Source: Bacteroidota bacterium
GTDB lineage: Bacteria > Bacteroidota > Bacteroidia > Flavobacteriales > Schleiferiaceae
NCBI GenBank assembly: GCA_024742495.1
Contig: JANSYJ010000002.1
Span: forward strand, 124,001 to 188,000
DNA length: 64,000 nucleotides
Reading direction: 5' to 3'
Part shown: positions 36,687 through 45,283 of the stretch, piece by piece
Position numbering within the stretch: position 1 is the first letter of the stretch
Layout of the letters: every line of letters starts with the position of its first letter
Translations under genes and position numbers: made by a program
Notes under the pieces: model-generated
The model's input: only the letters and a program-made list of their open reading frames with translations
Database searches by the model: none
What the model was told of the DNA's origin: nothing

Positions 36687-37686
36687 ACTTCTTTTTCCCT
36701 TTTAGGAAATAGTCGAAGATTAGGGCTCGGTGGTAAACCCCTTTAGTATCCTTTAGGCTTTTTTGCTTTCGCTTGATGCGTTCGCGATACAATTGATTAA
36801 AGAGGCCGTAAAAGGCAAAATGGGCTCTTAGGATGGCCCAGAGAAATTTTATTTTCCCTTGACTTAAGAAGCGAATTCCGGCAATGCCATCTAAAACCAG
36901 GCGACTTAGTATAATCCGCATCGACTCCAATGGAGGGAGATTTAGGAAGAGGATGATGAGGTTATTCCTAAAATTGAGATAGGTTTTTCGCGGCGAGCCA
37001 GATTCCAAAGTGGCTCCTCCCAGATGGTAAACCACACTGGCCGGTTCTACCGCTACCTTCCAGTCGTTCAGTTGCATTTTCCAACATAAATCAATTTCCT
37101 CCATATGGGCAAAGAGGGTATCGTATAAACCTCCTACCTCATTAAAGGCAGAGCTCCGAACGGCGAGGCAAGCTCCGGTGGCCCAGAAGCATTCTTGGAA
37201 ATCCTCATACTGTCCTTGGTCTTCTTCTAAATCTTCAAAAAGGCGACCCCGACAAAAGGCGTAGCCCAAATGATCCATATAACCACCCGCAGCGCCAGCA
37301 TATTCAAATTTAGAGCGGTCTTTTAAGTCTAGGATTTTAGGCTGCAGAGCGCCTAAGCTCGGATCAGCATTAAAACGCTTGGCAATCGGTTCCAGCCAAT
37401 TTGGGCTAGATTCTATATCGGAATTAATTAGAACCACCAGTTCTTCTTCAATTTGCTCCATGCCGCGATTATAACCTCCGGCATAGCCATAATTTGCATC
37501 AAGCTGGATAAGCTTTACTGTCGGATGATTGGCTTTAATCCAGGCCATGCTTTCATCGGAACTGTCATTATCAATTATATAAACTTGGCCCAGAGGCTGC
37601 GAGTCTTGCACTAATTTTCCAATGAAGCGCTGCAAAAGACTAAGACCATTCCAATTTAAAACCGCCACTGCTATTCCTTTAGGCAT
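36667..37686 (-). CDS. GT2-family glycosyltransferase
   Basis: A 339-residue GT-A fold enzyme with AVAVLNWNGLSLLQRFI at the start, YIIDNDSSDESMAW, the metal-binding VVLINSDIES near 88-97, and FWATGACLAVRSSAF with HMEEIDLCWKMQ, the acceptor-site pattern of rhamnosyl- or similar transferases. A hydrophobic NLIILFLNLP stretch in the C-terminal part may contact the membrane. It is the last gene of a minus-strand operon: it overlaps the acyltransferase gene by 8 bp. Together with that enzyme, a role in lipid A or surface polysaccharide decoration is likely. Confidence 0.88.
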   Translation of the reverse strand: MPKGIAVAVLNWNGLSLLQRFIGKLVQDSQPLGQVYIIDNDSSDESMAWIKANHPTVKLIQLDANYGYAGGYNRGMEQIEEELVVLINSDIESSPNWLEPIAKRFNADPSLGALQPKILDLKDRSKFEYAGAAGGYMDHLGYAFCRGRLFEDLEEDQGQYEDFQECFWATGACLAVRSSAFNEVGGLYDTLFAHMEEIDLCWKMQLNDWKVAVEPASVVYHLGGATLESGSPRKTYLNFRNNLIILFLNLPPLESMRIILSRLVLDGIAGIRFLSQGKIKFLWAILRAHFAFYGLFNQLYRERIKRKQKSLKDTKGVYHRALIFDYFLKGKKKFSDLKF

Positions 37687-38536
37687 GCTTCCATCTTTTA
37701 TGACTCCATAGCCAATTGGCAGGGTCGGATTTAATAAGTTCTTCCAAGGCCCCTACGTGGGTATCAGTTACCTTATGCTTTTCAGTCTCCTTGGTATTTT
37801 CGAAAAGTAGCTTAGCTTCTATTTCGTAATAGCCACGTTTTACACGGTGAATATCAATAAAAACCACTCCTAGATTGCATTTCTTACTAAGGTTCTCAAC
37901 CCCTAAATGAACCGGGGTGTCTTGATTCATGAACTTCGTTCGGTATTTTATTTTTCCCTTATGTGGACTCTGGTCGGCCATGAAAACATAAAGCGGCTTA
38001 GTGTCTTCATTTTCCAACATAAAAGGGTAGGTGTTCGACATCCTAAAAAGTTTTAGGCCGAACTGTTCTCGTATTTTGACAATCAGTTTATTGAAACGTT
38101 TATTCTTTAAAGGGTGATAAACGGCATAGCAGTTTTGCGGCACCACCAAAGGAATGCACATGGCGGTCCACTCGAAATTAGTATGGTGCCCCATGACCAT
38201 AATTAGGCCTTTGTTTTTTTGATAGAGATCTTGGAAAACCTCCGGGTTGCGAAGCACGAAACGCTTCTGCATGGTTCTTTTAGATACGCTTAGGCTTTTA
38301 AAGGACTCGACTATAATATCACTGAAGTTTCGGTAAAATTTCCTTCGAATTTTCTGAAGCTCAGCTTTGCTTTTATTCGGAAATGATTGCGCCAAATTAG
38401 CATCAATAACCTGCTTCCGGTAATGAATAACATCGGCCATGAGCCAGGCTAAAAAATCGCTGAGGCGATATAATATGAAAAAAGGTAAATAGGAAAGACT
38501 TCGGCCAAAAGCCAAAGCCAGATAATATCCAATCAT
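37679..38536 (-). CDS. Lipid A-type lysophospholipid acyltransferase (LpxL/HtrB family)
   Basis: A 285-residue inner-membrane acyltransferase. YYLALAFGRSLSYLPFFILYRLSDFLAWL gives the N-terminal anchor; GLIMVMGHHTNFEWTAM has the catalytic His and acidic residue (HxxxxE form); VFMADQSPHKGKIKYRTKFM is the next conserved block; and NWLWSHKRWKHA is the typical end. The family adds secondary acyl chains to lipid A. The gene lies 9 bp after the GWxTD gene and overlaps the glycosyltransferase by 8 bp. Confidence 0.9.
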   Translation of the reverse strand: MIGYYLALAFGRSLSYLPFFILYRLSDFLAWLMADVIHYRKQVIDANLAQSFPNKSKAELQKIRRKFYRNFSDIIVESFKSLSVSKRTMQKRFVLRNPEVFQDLYQKNKGLIMVMGHHTNFEWTAMCIPLVVPQNCYAVYHPLKNKRFNKLIVKIREQFGLKLFRMSNTYPFMLENEDTKPLYVFMADQSPHKGKIKYRTKFMNQDTPVHLGVENLSKKCNLGVVFIDIHRVKRGYYEIEAKLLFENTKETEKHKVTDTHVGALEELIKSDPANWLWSHKRWKHA

Positions 38537-38545
38537 GCCGCAAAT

Positions 38546-40063
38546 TTAGCGGTTTCTCCTATCCGCTCCAGTAGTTCCCATAATGATGTTTTGATTGGCG
38601 CGGCTGCCAAATTCCCTTTCATTGGGATCATTGCCTGGATCAATGGTTCCAGGACCGCCATAGGCTCTAAAGTAGAGCTCTTGTTTCCAATCCGGACTGT
38701 TTATCTCCCCAATGGCAGTAGAGTGAATTAGTTTATAAATTCGGGTTGACGGCTCAAACTCTCCGAAAATAAAGATGCGGTTGTTTTGCGGCACCGTATA
38801 ATTTGTGGTGATATTATCGTATTGCCAGATAATGTACGGAGGCATATTCGGCTCCATGTCACGGCGTTCCTCTAAGCTTGGTTTTCCGTACATGAGGTAT
38901 ACCCGACCTCGATCACTTTTATAACCTTGGGAAAGGCCTGAAGAGAACAGTTTGTTGGCGATTCGCACTTCTCGATGATAGGCCTGCCAGGCTTCTTGAG
39001 GTGCAAGTGGCTTGCGTTCTTGCCAAAAGGCGTAGAAGTATTTTTTTAGTTTAGATTCATTTCCTTCCTGCAATAAACTTTCTTGTAGGGCCTGTTCTCC
39101 CTCGGAGGAGATGGGATAAAGAAAATCTACGAATTTCACGATGGAGTCGAGGTTTCCAATCATATCCACCCAGCTTCCGCTGATGCTTCGGTCCTCAAAA
39201 CTTCCTGCTAGAACTTCGAAGTTCTTATTTCTGCGGTAAAAGAAATTTTCGTGTTTAATTACCGATGCTCCTTTGCTATTAATTGCTTCCACTACTAATA
39301 GAAAGTTTCCGGTAGGTAGTTCCGAAATATCAATTTGCCCTAAAACCGGGTTCACCGCCGCTGAGATGCCTCTGGCAAATCCTCCAAATTTGCTTAAGCT
39401 TTTACCCGTACTTTCATCTTTAAGGTAATACTTGATTAAAAACTTTTCCCCTTCGCCTAAATTGAGGTCGAGATTGTAAAGCTCATTATAGAAAGCCAAT
39501 CGGTCTACTGATTCTGGTAAATAGGGGGTGCCCGAAGTGATGATAGGGAATAATCTAAAGCCTGAGCGTTGGTAGGCCTTATCGCCATCGTCGCTAGCCG
39601 CCTCAAAATCCTCCAAGTAAAGTACTTGGGAGTGATCGGGAAAGTTTTGGCTTAGGGTGAGTTGCAAATCTCTATTAATCTCGTAGTGCTCGCTGCTGTC
39701 GTTTATATCCTCAATGGTGAGGCGTAATTGGTATTTCCCTTTGCGAAGGGCAAAACGCAATTGGTGATAGAGTAAGTCATTTAGGTTAACCGTATCAGGG
39801 TACTGAGGGCTGAGGATTCGAAATCGATCTGCGGCAACTACATTGGTATCTTGAAAAACCGCTGCCGTTATTTCTAGTCCGCCTTGAAAATTGCCATTTG
39901 CATCGCGCAGATAGTCTAAACTATAGCTTCCAATGCCAAAATTGATCTCAACGTAGTTGTTTCTTTCCCCATCTAAAAATTCATTTAGGGAAATATAGAG
40001 GTTAGTAGTTTTCGCGGAAATCAGGAAGGGGCAAAGGATAAGGAAGTATAGAAGACGCGGCAT
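38546..40063 (-). CDS. GWxTD domain-containing secreted protein
   Basis: A 505-residue protein with a signal peptide (LLYFLILCPFLISAK) and the Bacteroidota GWxTD-type C-terminal domain, seen as KKYFYAFWQERKPLAP, then YKSDRGRVYLMYGKPSLEERRDM and PYIIWQY. The first half is beta-rich and unassigned. The role is unknown; GWxTD proteins are common in Bacteroidota and lie next to envelope genes. It is the first gene of the three-gene unit with the acyltransferase and the GT2 gene. Its start lies 80 bp from the tRNA-Ser promoter box, so the two face away from each other. Confidence 0.82.
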   Translation of the reverse strand: MPRLLYFLILCPFLISAKTTNLYISLNEFLDGERNNYVEINFGIGSYSLDYLRDANGNFQGGLEITAAVFQDTNVVAADRFRILSPQYPDTVNLNDLLYHQLRFALRKGKYQLRLTIEDINDSSEHYEINRDLQLTLSQNFPDHSQVLYLEDFEAASDDGDKAYQRSGFRLFPIITSGTPYLPESVDRLAFYNELYNLDLNLGEGEKFLIKYYLKDESTGKSLSKFGGFARGISAAVNPVLGQIDISELPTGNFLLVVEAINSKGASVIKHENFFYRRNKNFEVLAGSFEDRSISGSWVDMIGNLDSIVKFVDFLYPISSEGEQALQESLLQEGNESKLKKYFYAFWQERKPLAPQEAWQAYHREVRIANKLFSSGLSQGYKSDRGRVYLMYGKPSLEERRDMEPNMPPYIIWQYDNITTNYTVPQNNRIFIFGEFEPSTRIYKLIHSTAIGEINSPDWKQELYFRAYGGPGTIDPGNDPNEREFGSRANQNIIMGTTGADRRNR

Positions 40064-40117
40064 AAAGGTGATTTGAGCGATTGTTCTACGAATATAGACG
40101 GAAAAAGCTGCAAAAGG

Positions 40118-40150
40118 TTGTTTCGTAGCCTCAAAAATATTTTACATTTG
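40118..40150 (+). promoter_or_regulatory. tRNA-Ser promoter
   Basis: TTG at 40118-40120, 22 bases, then TACATTTG at 40143-40150, an exact TAnnTTTG box running on into CAGCCC. The mature tRNA begins 49 bases later. Confidence 0.65.
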
Positions 40151-40198
40151 CAGCCCATAAAAAAACATGTTGGCCTAAAAGCGAATAGTTTTTTCAGA

Positions 40199-40283
40199 GG
40201 AGAGATGGCAGAGTGGTCGAATGCGGTAGTCTTGAAAACTATTGAGGGTCACACCTCCGGGGGTTCGAATCCCTCTCTCTCCG
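40199..40283 (+). tRNA. tRNA-Ser(UGA)
   Basis: An 85-nt class II tRNA. Acceptor GGAGAGA pairs with TCTCTCC at 40276-40282, with the discriminator G at 40283. The anticodon loop CTTGAAA has TGA at 40233-40235, reading UCA and related serine codons. The T arm is GGGGG-TTCGAAT-CCCTC with one wobble. The long variable arm (ACCTCC region) fits serine. The CCA end is not encoded. Confidence 0.95.
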
Positions 40284-40292
40284 CAAATCCGA

Positions 40293-40327
40293 AAGCCCTT
40301 ACGCGAATGCGTGAGGGCTTTTTTTTA
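40293..40327 (+). terminator. tRNA-Ser terminator
   Basis: Hairpin AAAGCCC...ACGC-gaat-GCGT...GGGCTTT followed by a long T-run, 10 bases after the tRNA. Confidence 0.85.
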
Positions 40328-40334
40328 TTCCTGA

Positions 40335-40666
40335 GGCCAAGCTTGCTTGCAGCCGAAGGGAATGAAAAAAAGGCCCTCAAAGGCCGCAGGCCGTAGGGCT
40401 TTTGGATTTGTTGACCTCAAAAAGGAGTATGCAGGGATCAAGGAGCGTAGCGACGAAAATCCCTTGCTTGCTTGCAGCCGCAGTGAATGGAAAAAGGCCC
40501 TTCAAGGCCGCAGGCCGCAGGGCTTTTTGGATTTGATGACTCTAATAAGGAGCAATCAGGGAAAGGCGACCGCAGGGAGCCAATCCCCCAAGGCCAAGCT
40601 TGCTTGCAGCCGCAGTGAATGGAAAAAGGCCCTTTAAGGCCGCAGGTCTTATTGATTTGATTAGCT
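40335..40666. repeat. Degenerate tandem repeat (three copies) after tRNA-Ser
   Basis: Three copies of a unit that begins with CTTGCTTGCAGCCG at 40342, 40467 and 40599, giving periods of 125 and 132 bp. Each copy has GGCCCT..AAGGCCGCAGG and two copies complete a GGGCTTTT arm, so each looks like a worn terminator hairpin (AAAAAGGCCC / GGGCTTTT). Copies two and three also share GCAGTGAATGGAAAAAGG. An open frame through them is not a gene. Confidence 0.75.
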
Positions 40667-41032
40667 AAAAAAAGGACTTGTAGCCAACAAAGAGCATAGC
40701 GCCGAAAACCCCATTTAGCAACTAGAAAGATTAAATCATCATGAGCATAGCCAGCTTAGTTTATCCCATTCATCTATCGTTTTAAGAAAAAGTGAATTTT
40801 TAAGCAGGTTTAAATGTGGTTAAATTATTACATAAAAATGATAATTTGTAGCGTTAATTCTACAAAAAGGGTTGCTTAAAATTGATGATTTAAAATATTT
40901 TGATTAAAGAATTAAGATGTAGAGGGCTTTAAGAAAGTACTTTGTGCTGAATTTGGGAATATTTTTTATATCGAAAAATATAGCTTCTTGTAGTGATTGA
41001 TTATCTGTTATAATTTCCTGAAAAACTTTATA
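40667..41032. other. AT-rich intergenic region upstream of the 41033 operon
   Basis: No gene is seen in this stretch. It is very AT-rich and contains a small TGTAG / CTACA inverted repeat near 40847-40864. The promoter of the four-gene operon must lie here, but no TAnnTTTG box is unambiguous. Confidence 0.5.
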
Positions 41033-42166
41033 ATGAAAAATTCAATCACGCTATTAGGCGCTTTTGTGCTCAGCTGCGGACTAATGGCACAAAGTAGTTC
41101 TACTACCAATTACAACCAGAATGTAGGCTTTAATCAGTCAAATCCACAAAGTCGAATACACCTTAGTGATGATCCACAAACCACCAATTGCAAGCCAGCG
41201 ATTTTAGTGGAGTCTAATATTGGTACGGCCGCTGGACTTAATTCTAATTTAGGCATGACTAGCGGTAAGCGAGGGGCTTCCTTAAGTTGTGGTACACCTT
41301 ATGTCTTTCGTAATAATAGCTTTAATGGGACTTCTTGGCAAACCACCTTTAATATTAGTCCAGGTGGAAAAACTATTATGGGTTCCATTTTCGACATCCC
41401 CGAAGCCGCTTACAGTCAGCTGGCTGTGGCCAATGATTTAGGGCTTTATTCACGTGATCTCGGTAATATTCGAATGGGTTTACTGCGTCAAGGTTCTTAC
41501 CAAGAAGCACCGGGAATAAGCTGGAGCAGTGTTAATCAAACTGCCTTTACTTTCGCTTACGCAGAAGGAGCCAATCGCTACAATACTATTTTTAGTTTGA
41601 GTCCTAGCAATCGAGTAGGAGTAAACACCGAAAGTCCGGAAGCGGCCCTGCATGTTCGCAGCAATCTTGAGGATCCAAATGAGGGTCAGCTCGGTCAGAT
41701 TCAAGGTTTGTTAATCGAGAATAATGGTTATCGAAACCATGACTATGCCTTTGAAATTCGCACCGGCCAGAGACCACCGGGCGCGGCAATGCAGAATGGA
41801 CGGGTTTTTTCGGTTTCGAATGCTGGAACCGTACATGTTGGTCCAAACCTAAACTGGGGCACTCCGGGTGAGACAGCCGATGCTTTTAAGTTATATGTAG
41901 AAGGTGGAATTCGAACTGAGCGGGTAAAAGTGGATGTGGCCAGTTTAAATGGATGGGCAGACTATGTTTTTGCATCCGATTATCAGATGCTCAGCACCGA
42001 GGAACTAGAAGCTTATATCAAGGAACATGGTCATTTACCGGGCGTGCCCAGCGCGGAAGAAGTAGTAGAGAATGGTTTAGACCTTGGGGAAATGAATAAG
42101 ATCCTCTTGGAGAAAGTTGAGGAATTGACTTTAAGAGTTCTTGAATTGGAAAAGCAGGTGAGATGA
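41033..42166 (+). CDS. Secreted protein with tail-fibre-like C-terminal domain
   Basis: A 377-residue protein with signal MKNSITLLGAFVLSCGLMAQ. The N-terminal part has NYNQNVGFNQSNPQSRIHLSD and repeated short beta motifs (VGVNTESPEAALHV is the best), typical of phage-fibre-like or surface-filament repeats in Bacteroidota. The C-terminal module GGIRTERVKVDVASLNG, WADYVF, EELEAYI, GHLPGVPSAEEV and a coiled coil ending KVEELTLRVLELEKQ matches the 1028-1555 protein closely. Its function is probably surface binding or display. It is first in a coupled operon: its stop overlaps the next start by 4 bp. A decayed copy of its repeat region lies at 44.9-45.3 kb. Confidence 0.75.
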   Translation: MKNSITLLGAFVLSCGLMAQSSSTTNYNQNVGFNQSNPQSRIHLSDDPQTTNCKPAILVESNIGTAAGLNSNLGMTSGKRGASLSCGTPYVFRNNSFNGTSWQTTFNISPGGKTIMGSIFDIPEAAYSQLAVANDLGLYSRDLGNIRMGLLRQGSYQEAPGISWSSVNQTAFTFAYAEGANRYNTIFSLSPSNRVGVNTESPEAALHVRSNLEDPNEGQLGQIQGLLIENNGYRNHDYAFEIRTGQRPPGAAMQNGRVFSVSNAGTVHVGPNLNWGTPGETADAFKLYVEGGIRTERVKVDVASLNGWADYVFASDYQMLSTEELEAYIKEHGHLPGVPSAEEVVENGLDLGEMNKILLEKVEELTLRVLELEKQVR

Positions 42167-43422
42167 GAGCGAATATATTTTTGACCTTCTTGACCATAAT
42201 GCTCAGTTTAAGTGTTTTTGGACAGCAGTACACTTTTAAGATTAAGGGCCCTAAAGAGGCTTGTTCAGGTAAGTTCGAAGAATGGAGTATTGAGACCTCT
42301 AATGACAATACTTTTCCAGCTTTTCATGATGTTTCCTGGGATGTAGAAGATTTTTCTCAAGGGGTGTTTAATAACCAAGGAACTGGCAAGACCTTCAATT
42401 ACTTTGTGAATTATCAACCGTCGGCTCAGGTTAGGGTAGTTAGGATTAATGCCCATGTTACTATCATGGAAAATAATTTGCCAAAAACTTACACTGATAC
42501 TATTAGTGTAAAAATAGTTCATCCTCACTTTTTCCAGTTGAAATTGAATACTGATGTGGACTGTGATGCTAACTCTCTGGTCTTTATTTTACAAGATAAG
42601 AAGGGACTCCTTACTGAGGACAATATGCAGAATATTTCTTGGGAAGTCCCGCCGTATTGGAAAGTTACTGCTGGCTCAGGATCAAACTCAGTTGTTGTAA
42701 AAACGAATTCCATTATAGAAGGAAAGAATAAAGTAAAGGTTATTTATGAAGCTGTTCGCCGAAAGGATTTAGGTGGAGGTATTATTGATAAAAAGAAATG
42801 TCACGCTAAAACAGCAATAGAGGTTGAAATAGATGTTAAGGCTTGCTTGAATGTTATTCCATACTCAAGTGTACCTGAAAACCCTTATTCGCATAGCGGA
42901 CAGACTACGGTATTTGATGGATCGACAATTTTGCCTCCGAATATCTATAACTTCGTTTCAGGTGGAGAAATTGACCTTTTATCAACTTTTGATTTCAGTG
43001 CAATATCAAAAAATGAATTAAACCTGTTCATAGAGTCTTGTAGTTGCGAGTCCAATTATCGTGACCCTAATTATGAAGGTGATGTAAGTGTTAGGATCTC
43101 TGATTATTTACTGGGTAAAAGGATGGTAAATGGATCCTTGGCGCTTGATTTGTTAGATCGCGATGCGGGACATAATCATACTGACTTTTCAATATTTCCG
43201 AACCCCACCGAGGGTGATATCTATTTGAGTGGCTTTCCTATAAATGAAATACTAAGAATTGAAATTCTTTCTAATAGTGGCAATATTCTGAAGAAAGTTG
43301 CAGTGCATAACTCTGACAACGGTCAAGCATTACTATCGTTAATGTCTCTTAGTCCTGGGGTTTACAATTTAGTGATTCATTATAAAGGAGGTGTTTATCA
43401 CAAGTTAATCCTGAAAATCTAG
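42163..43422 (+). CDS. Secreted protein with T9SS sorting domain
   Basis: A 419-residue protein with signal MRANIFLTFLTIMLSLSVFGQ and an Ig-like, cysteine-containing body (KIKGPKEACSGKFEEWSIE onward, later VDCDANSLVFI and CHAKTAIEV). The end is a type A T9SS sorting domain: FSIFPNPTEGDIYLSGF to SPGVYNLVIHYKGG and HKLILKI. It should be exported and perhaps attached to the surface. I recognise no enzyme motif. It is AT-rich compared with the flanks. The start overlaps the previous stop by 4 bp and the barrel gene follows after 3 bp, so this operon makes secreted and outer-membrane partners together. Confidence 0.8.
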   Translation: MRANIFLTFLTIMLSLSVFGQQYTFKIKGPKEACSGKFEEWSIETSNDNTFPAFHDVSWDVEDFSQGVFNNQGTGKTFNYFVNYQPSAQVRVVRINAHVTIMENNLPKTYTDTISVKIVHPHFFQLKLNTDVDCDANSLVFILQDKKGLLTEDNMQNISWEVPPYWKVTAGSGSNSVVVKTNSIIEGKNKVKVIYEAVRRKDLGGGIIDKKKCHAKTAIEVEIDVKACLNVIPYSSVPENPYSHSGQTTVFDGSTILPPNIYNFVSGGEIDLLSTFDFSAISKNELNLFIESCSCESNYRDPNYEGDVSVRISDYLLGKRMVNGSLALDLLDRDAGHNHTDFSIFPNPTEGDIYLSGFPINEILRIEILSNSGNILKKVAVHNSDNGQALLSLMSLSPGVYNLVIHYKGGVYHKLILKI

Positions 43423-43425
43423 AAT

Positions 43426-44139
43426 ATGAAGGTTCTTTTTTGTAGTGCTCGCATTATAATCGTCCTAGTTTTTATGACAACCTTTTCGTTACAGGCCCAA
43501 GTGAGCCAGCAATTAGGATTGTCCTTTAGTGGTCAAAGGATTTGGGAAATAAGACCTTCCGATTTAATTGTGCAGGATCACGATTTTAGTATTTCTCCGA
43601 ACCTACTGTATCAGCTAGGCCTAAATGATGAGCGTTTACTGCTAAGGGCAGAGTTTGGCTGGATCAGGCGTTTTAGTGATAGTGAGAAATACATTGAATC
43701 TACCGGTTATACTGAGTTTAGAAATGATGTGAGTCATTTGATTGCGATGAATCTTGCTTTTGGTGGATCGCTATTTAAGACCAGGTCGTCTGCCTTGCAG
43801 CTCTTAGGAGGGGTGATAATCTCAAAGGATTATTATTCAACATTATACTTCAAGTCCGTAAAGGAGAGCAGCGCTGTAATTATAGATCGGGCTAATGTTG
43901 GTATTAGACCTTTAAAAGTAGATTTGGTTGCTAGCCTCAGCTATACCAGTCAAATTTTTAGAAGTGGCAACCTTGCTTCCAAGTCTAGGCTTTCTTTATT
44001 GTTAGGATTGGATTTAATCTACATTACCGAGAGGAGTAAGGTTGAAGTTGGCCTCGATAACCCCCATCCATCCTTTGCCGCGGGTTTTAAAGTTGGACTC
44101 CTATACAAATTCAATACATCCAAAAGGGGGCTTAGATGA
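43426..44139 (+). CDS. Outer-membrane beta-barrel-like protein
   Basis: A 237-residue protein with signal (IIVLVFMTTFSLQAQ) and alternating aromatic and polar residues of a small beta-barrel: LGLSFSGQRIWEIRP, LLLRAEFGWIRRF, MNLAFGGSLFK and the end SFAAGFKVGLLYKF. No close family is recognised. Four-base overlap with the next gene (44136) shows translational coupling. With the T9SS protein before it, a surface complex of barrel plus cargo is a reasonable guess only. Confidence 0.65.
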   Translation: MKVLFCSARIIIVLVFMTTFSLQAQVSQQLGLSFSGQRIWEIRPSDLIVQDHDFSISPNLLYQLGLNDERLLLRAEFGWIRRFSDSEKYIESTGYTEFRNDVSHLIAMNLAFGGSLFKTRSSALQLLGGVIISKDYYSTLYFKSVKESSAVIIDRANVGIRPLKVDLVASLSYTSQIFRSGNLASKSRLSLLLGLDLIYITERSKVEVGLDNPHPSFAAGFKVGLLYKFNTSKRGLR

Positions 44140-44846
44140 ATCGGAGTTTTAAAATAATAGCCAGGCCTAAGCTTGTTGTGGCTTTATTTACTCTGTGCGC
44201 ATCAAGTACTTTGCTGAATGCCCAAACCCACCACATCGGCCTCAACTTTGGAGTAAACCAGCTATTGAGCATAGACGAAGGTCCTCCCTTTGGAGATAAT
44301 AGTCCTTGGGAGTCCAGATTGGGGTTTGGGGCAAATCTCAATTATCAATATGCCTTTAGTAACAACTTGGTTATTGGTTTTGGCTATAGCTATCTAGGAC
44401 CGAGATTTATAGACCCCGATGTCTCAATTTTAATGGAGGGACAAAATGGTAGAGTAATTACTGATGAGCTCCTATTTCATTATTACCAAGCATTGGGTTT
44501 GGAGCTTGGTTATGGAGGTCAGATGTCTAAAAGGTATTCTATTCAATTTAGCACAGGTCCTGGTTTTATATACCATTACAAACAAAGATCTTATGCTGAA
44601 GGATATGAAGAGACTGCTTATGTCGCGGACTTCGATTTTTCGAAAGACCGAATCTACTATGGCATTAACTTGAATATAAAGCAATCCTACACGATCTATC
44701 AAAAGAGGAGCTACCGCATTAACCTCACAGCCAATTTACGACTCACCTACATTTTCGACTATTTACAAAGGAATAATTCCATAGATCGAATCCTCCCTCA
44801 GGTCTATTTGGGTGTGGAGTTAGAACTAGGCAGAAGAAGACGCTAA
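44136..44846 (+). CDS. Outer-membrane beta-barrel-like protein
   Basis: A 236-residue protein with an N-terminal signal (VVALFTLCASSTLLNAQ) and barrel-like strands: THHIGLNFGVNQLLSI, LGFGANLNYQYAFSNNLVIGFGYSYLGP, SIQFSTGPGFIYHYKQ and YLGVELELGRRRR. No family is recognised with certainty. It is the last gene of the four-gene unit. A copy of its AQTHHIGLNFG region, changed to AQTQHIGFNLG, starts the adjacent pseudogene at 44866, so the two are related by duplication. Confidence 0.65.
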   Translation: MNRSFKIIARPKLVVALFTLCASSTLLNAQTHHIGLNFGVNQLLSIDEGPPFGDNSPWESRLGFGANLNYQYAFSNNLVIGFGYSYLGPRFIDPDVSILMEGQNGRVITDELLFHYYQALGLELGYGGQMSKRYSIQFSTGPGFIYHYKQRSYAEGYEETAYVADFDFSKDRIYYGINLNIKQSYTIYQKRSYRINLTANLRLTYIFDYLQRNNSIDRILPQVYLGVELELGRRRR

Positions 44847-44865
44847 AACCACTTTACCGATTAAA

Positions 44866-45283
44866 ATGAGACCAATTTTAATTCTTTTGCTAGTTGCTTT
44901 CGGCTTAGTGCCCAAACCCAGCACATCGGCTTTAACTTGGGGTAGATACCAATAGTCCAGAAGCAGCCCTACATGATTACGGTAAACTAGAGGATCCCAA
45001 TAAAGATCAGCTCGGTCAGATTCAAGGTTTGTTAATCAAGAATAATGCTTATCGAAACCATGACGATGCCTTTGAAATTCGCATCGGTCAAAGACCTCCG
45101 GGCTCGGCAATGCAGAATGGACGAGTTTTATTAGTTTCGAATGCTGGAACCGTGCATGTCGGAGCAGGATGGGAAGAAATACGCCCGGCACGAGACTCTT
45201 AGATATCGTTTATATATCCAAGGAGGGAGACGCGTTGATAAAGTAAGGCGCGTTGCGTACTATGTATTTTCTAAGAATAGGAT
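44866..45283 (+). pseudogene. Decayed mosaic of the 44136 barrel start and the 41033 repeat/C-terminal region
   Basis: The 5' part matches the barrel signal of the previous gene (AQTQHIGFNLG after a frameshift at about 44910). It then switches to VDTNSPEAALH and a long stretch (44992-45160) that aligns to 41671-41838 with about 17 differences in 168 bases by eye. A last fragment YRLYIQGGRR with YYVF matches the KLYVEGGIR and ADYVF module. At least three frame changes and two stop codons break it. It records a duplication of this operon followed by deletion. Confidence 0.85.

Noticed and set aside
40073-40637. Open frames across the tRNA-Ser and the tandem repeats
   Set aside because: They cover the tRNA and terminator, and their protein is only the translated repeat.
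40335-40666. CRISPR array
   Set aside because: Repeat units are 125-132 bp, degenerate and few; no short identical repeats with similar-length spacers, and no cas genes in the window.
40199-40666. Integrated element at tRNA-Ser
   Set aside because: No integrase and no second copy of the tRNA 3' end was found in the window, so an attachment site is not supported.
41033-45283. Prophage remnant
   Set aside because: Tail-fibre-like modules occur, but no capsid, terminase, integrase or tail genes; the same module is common in Bacteroidota surface proteins.
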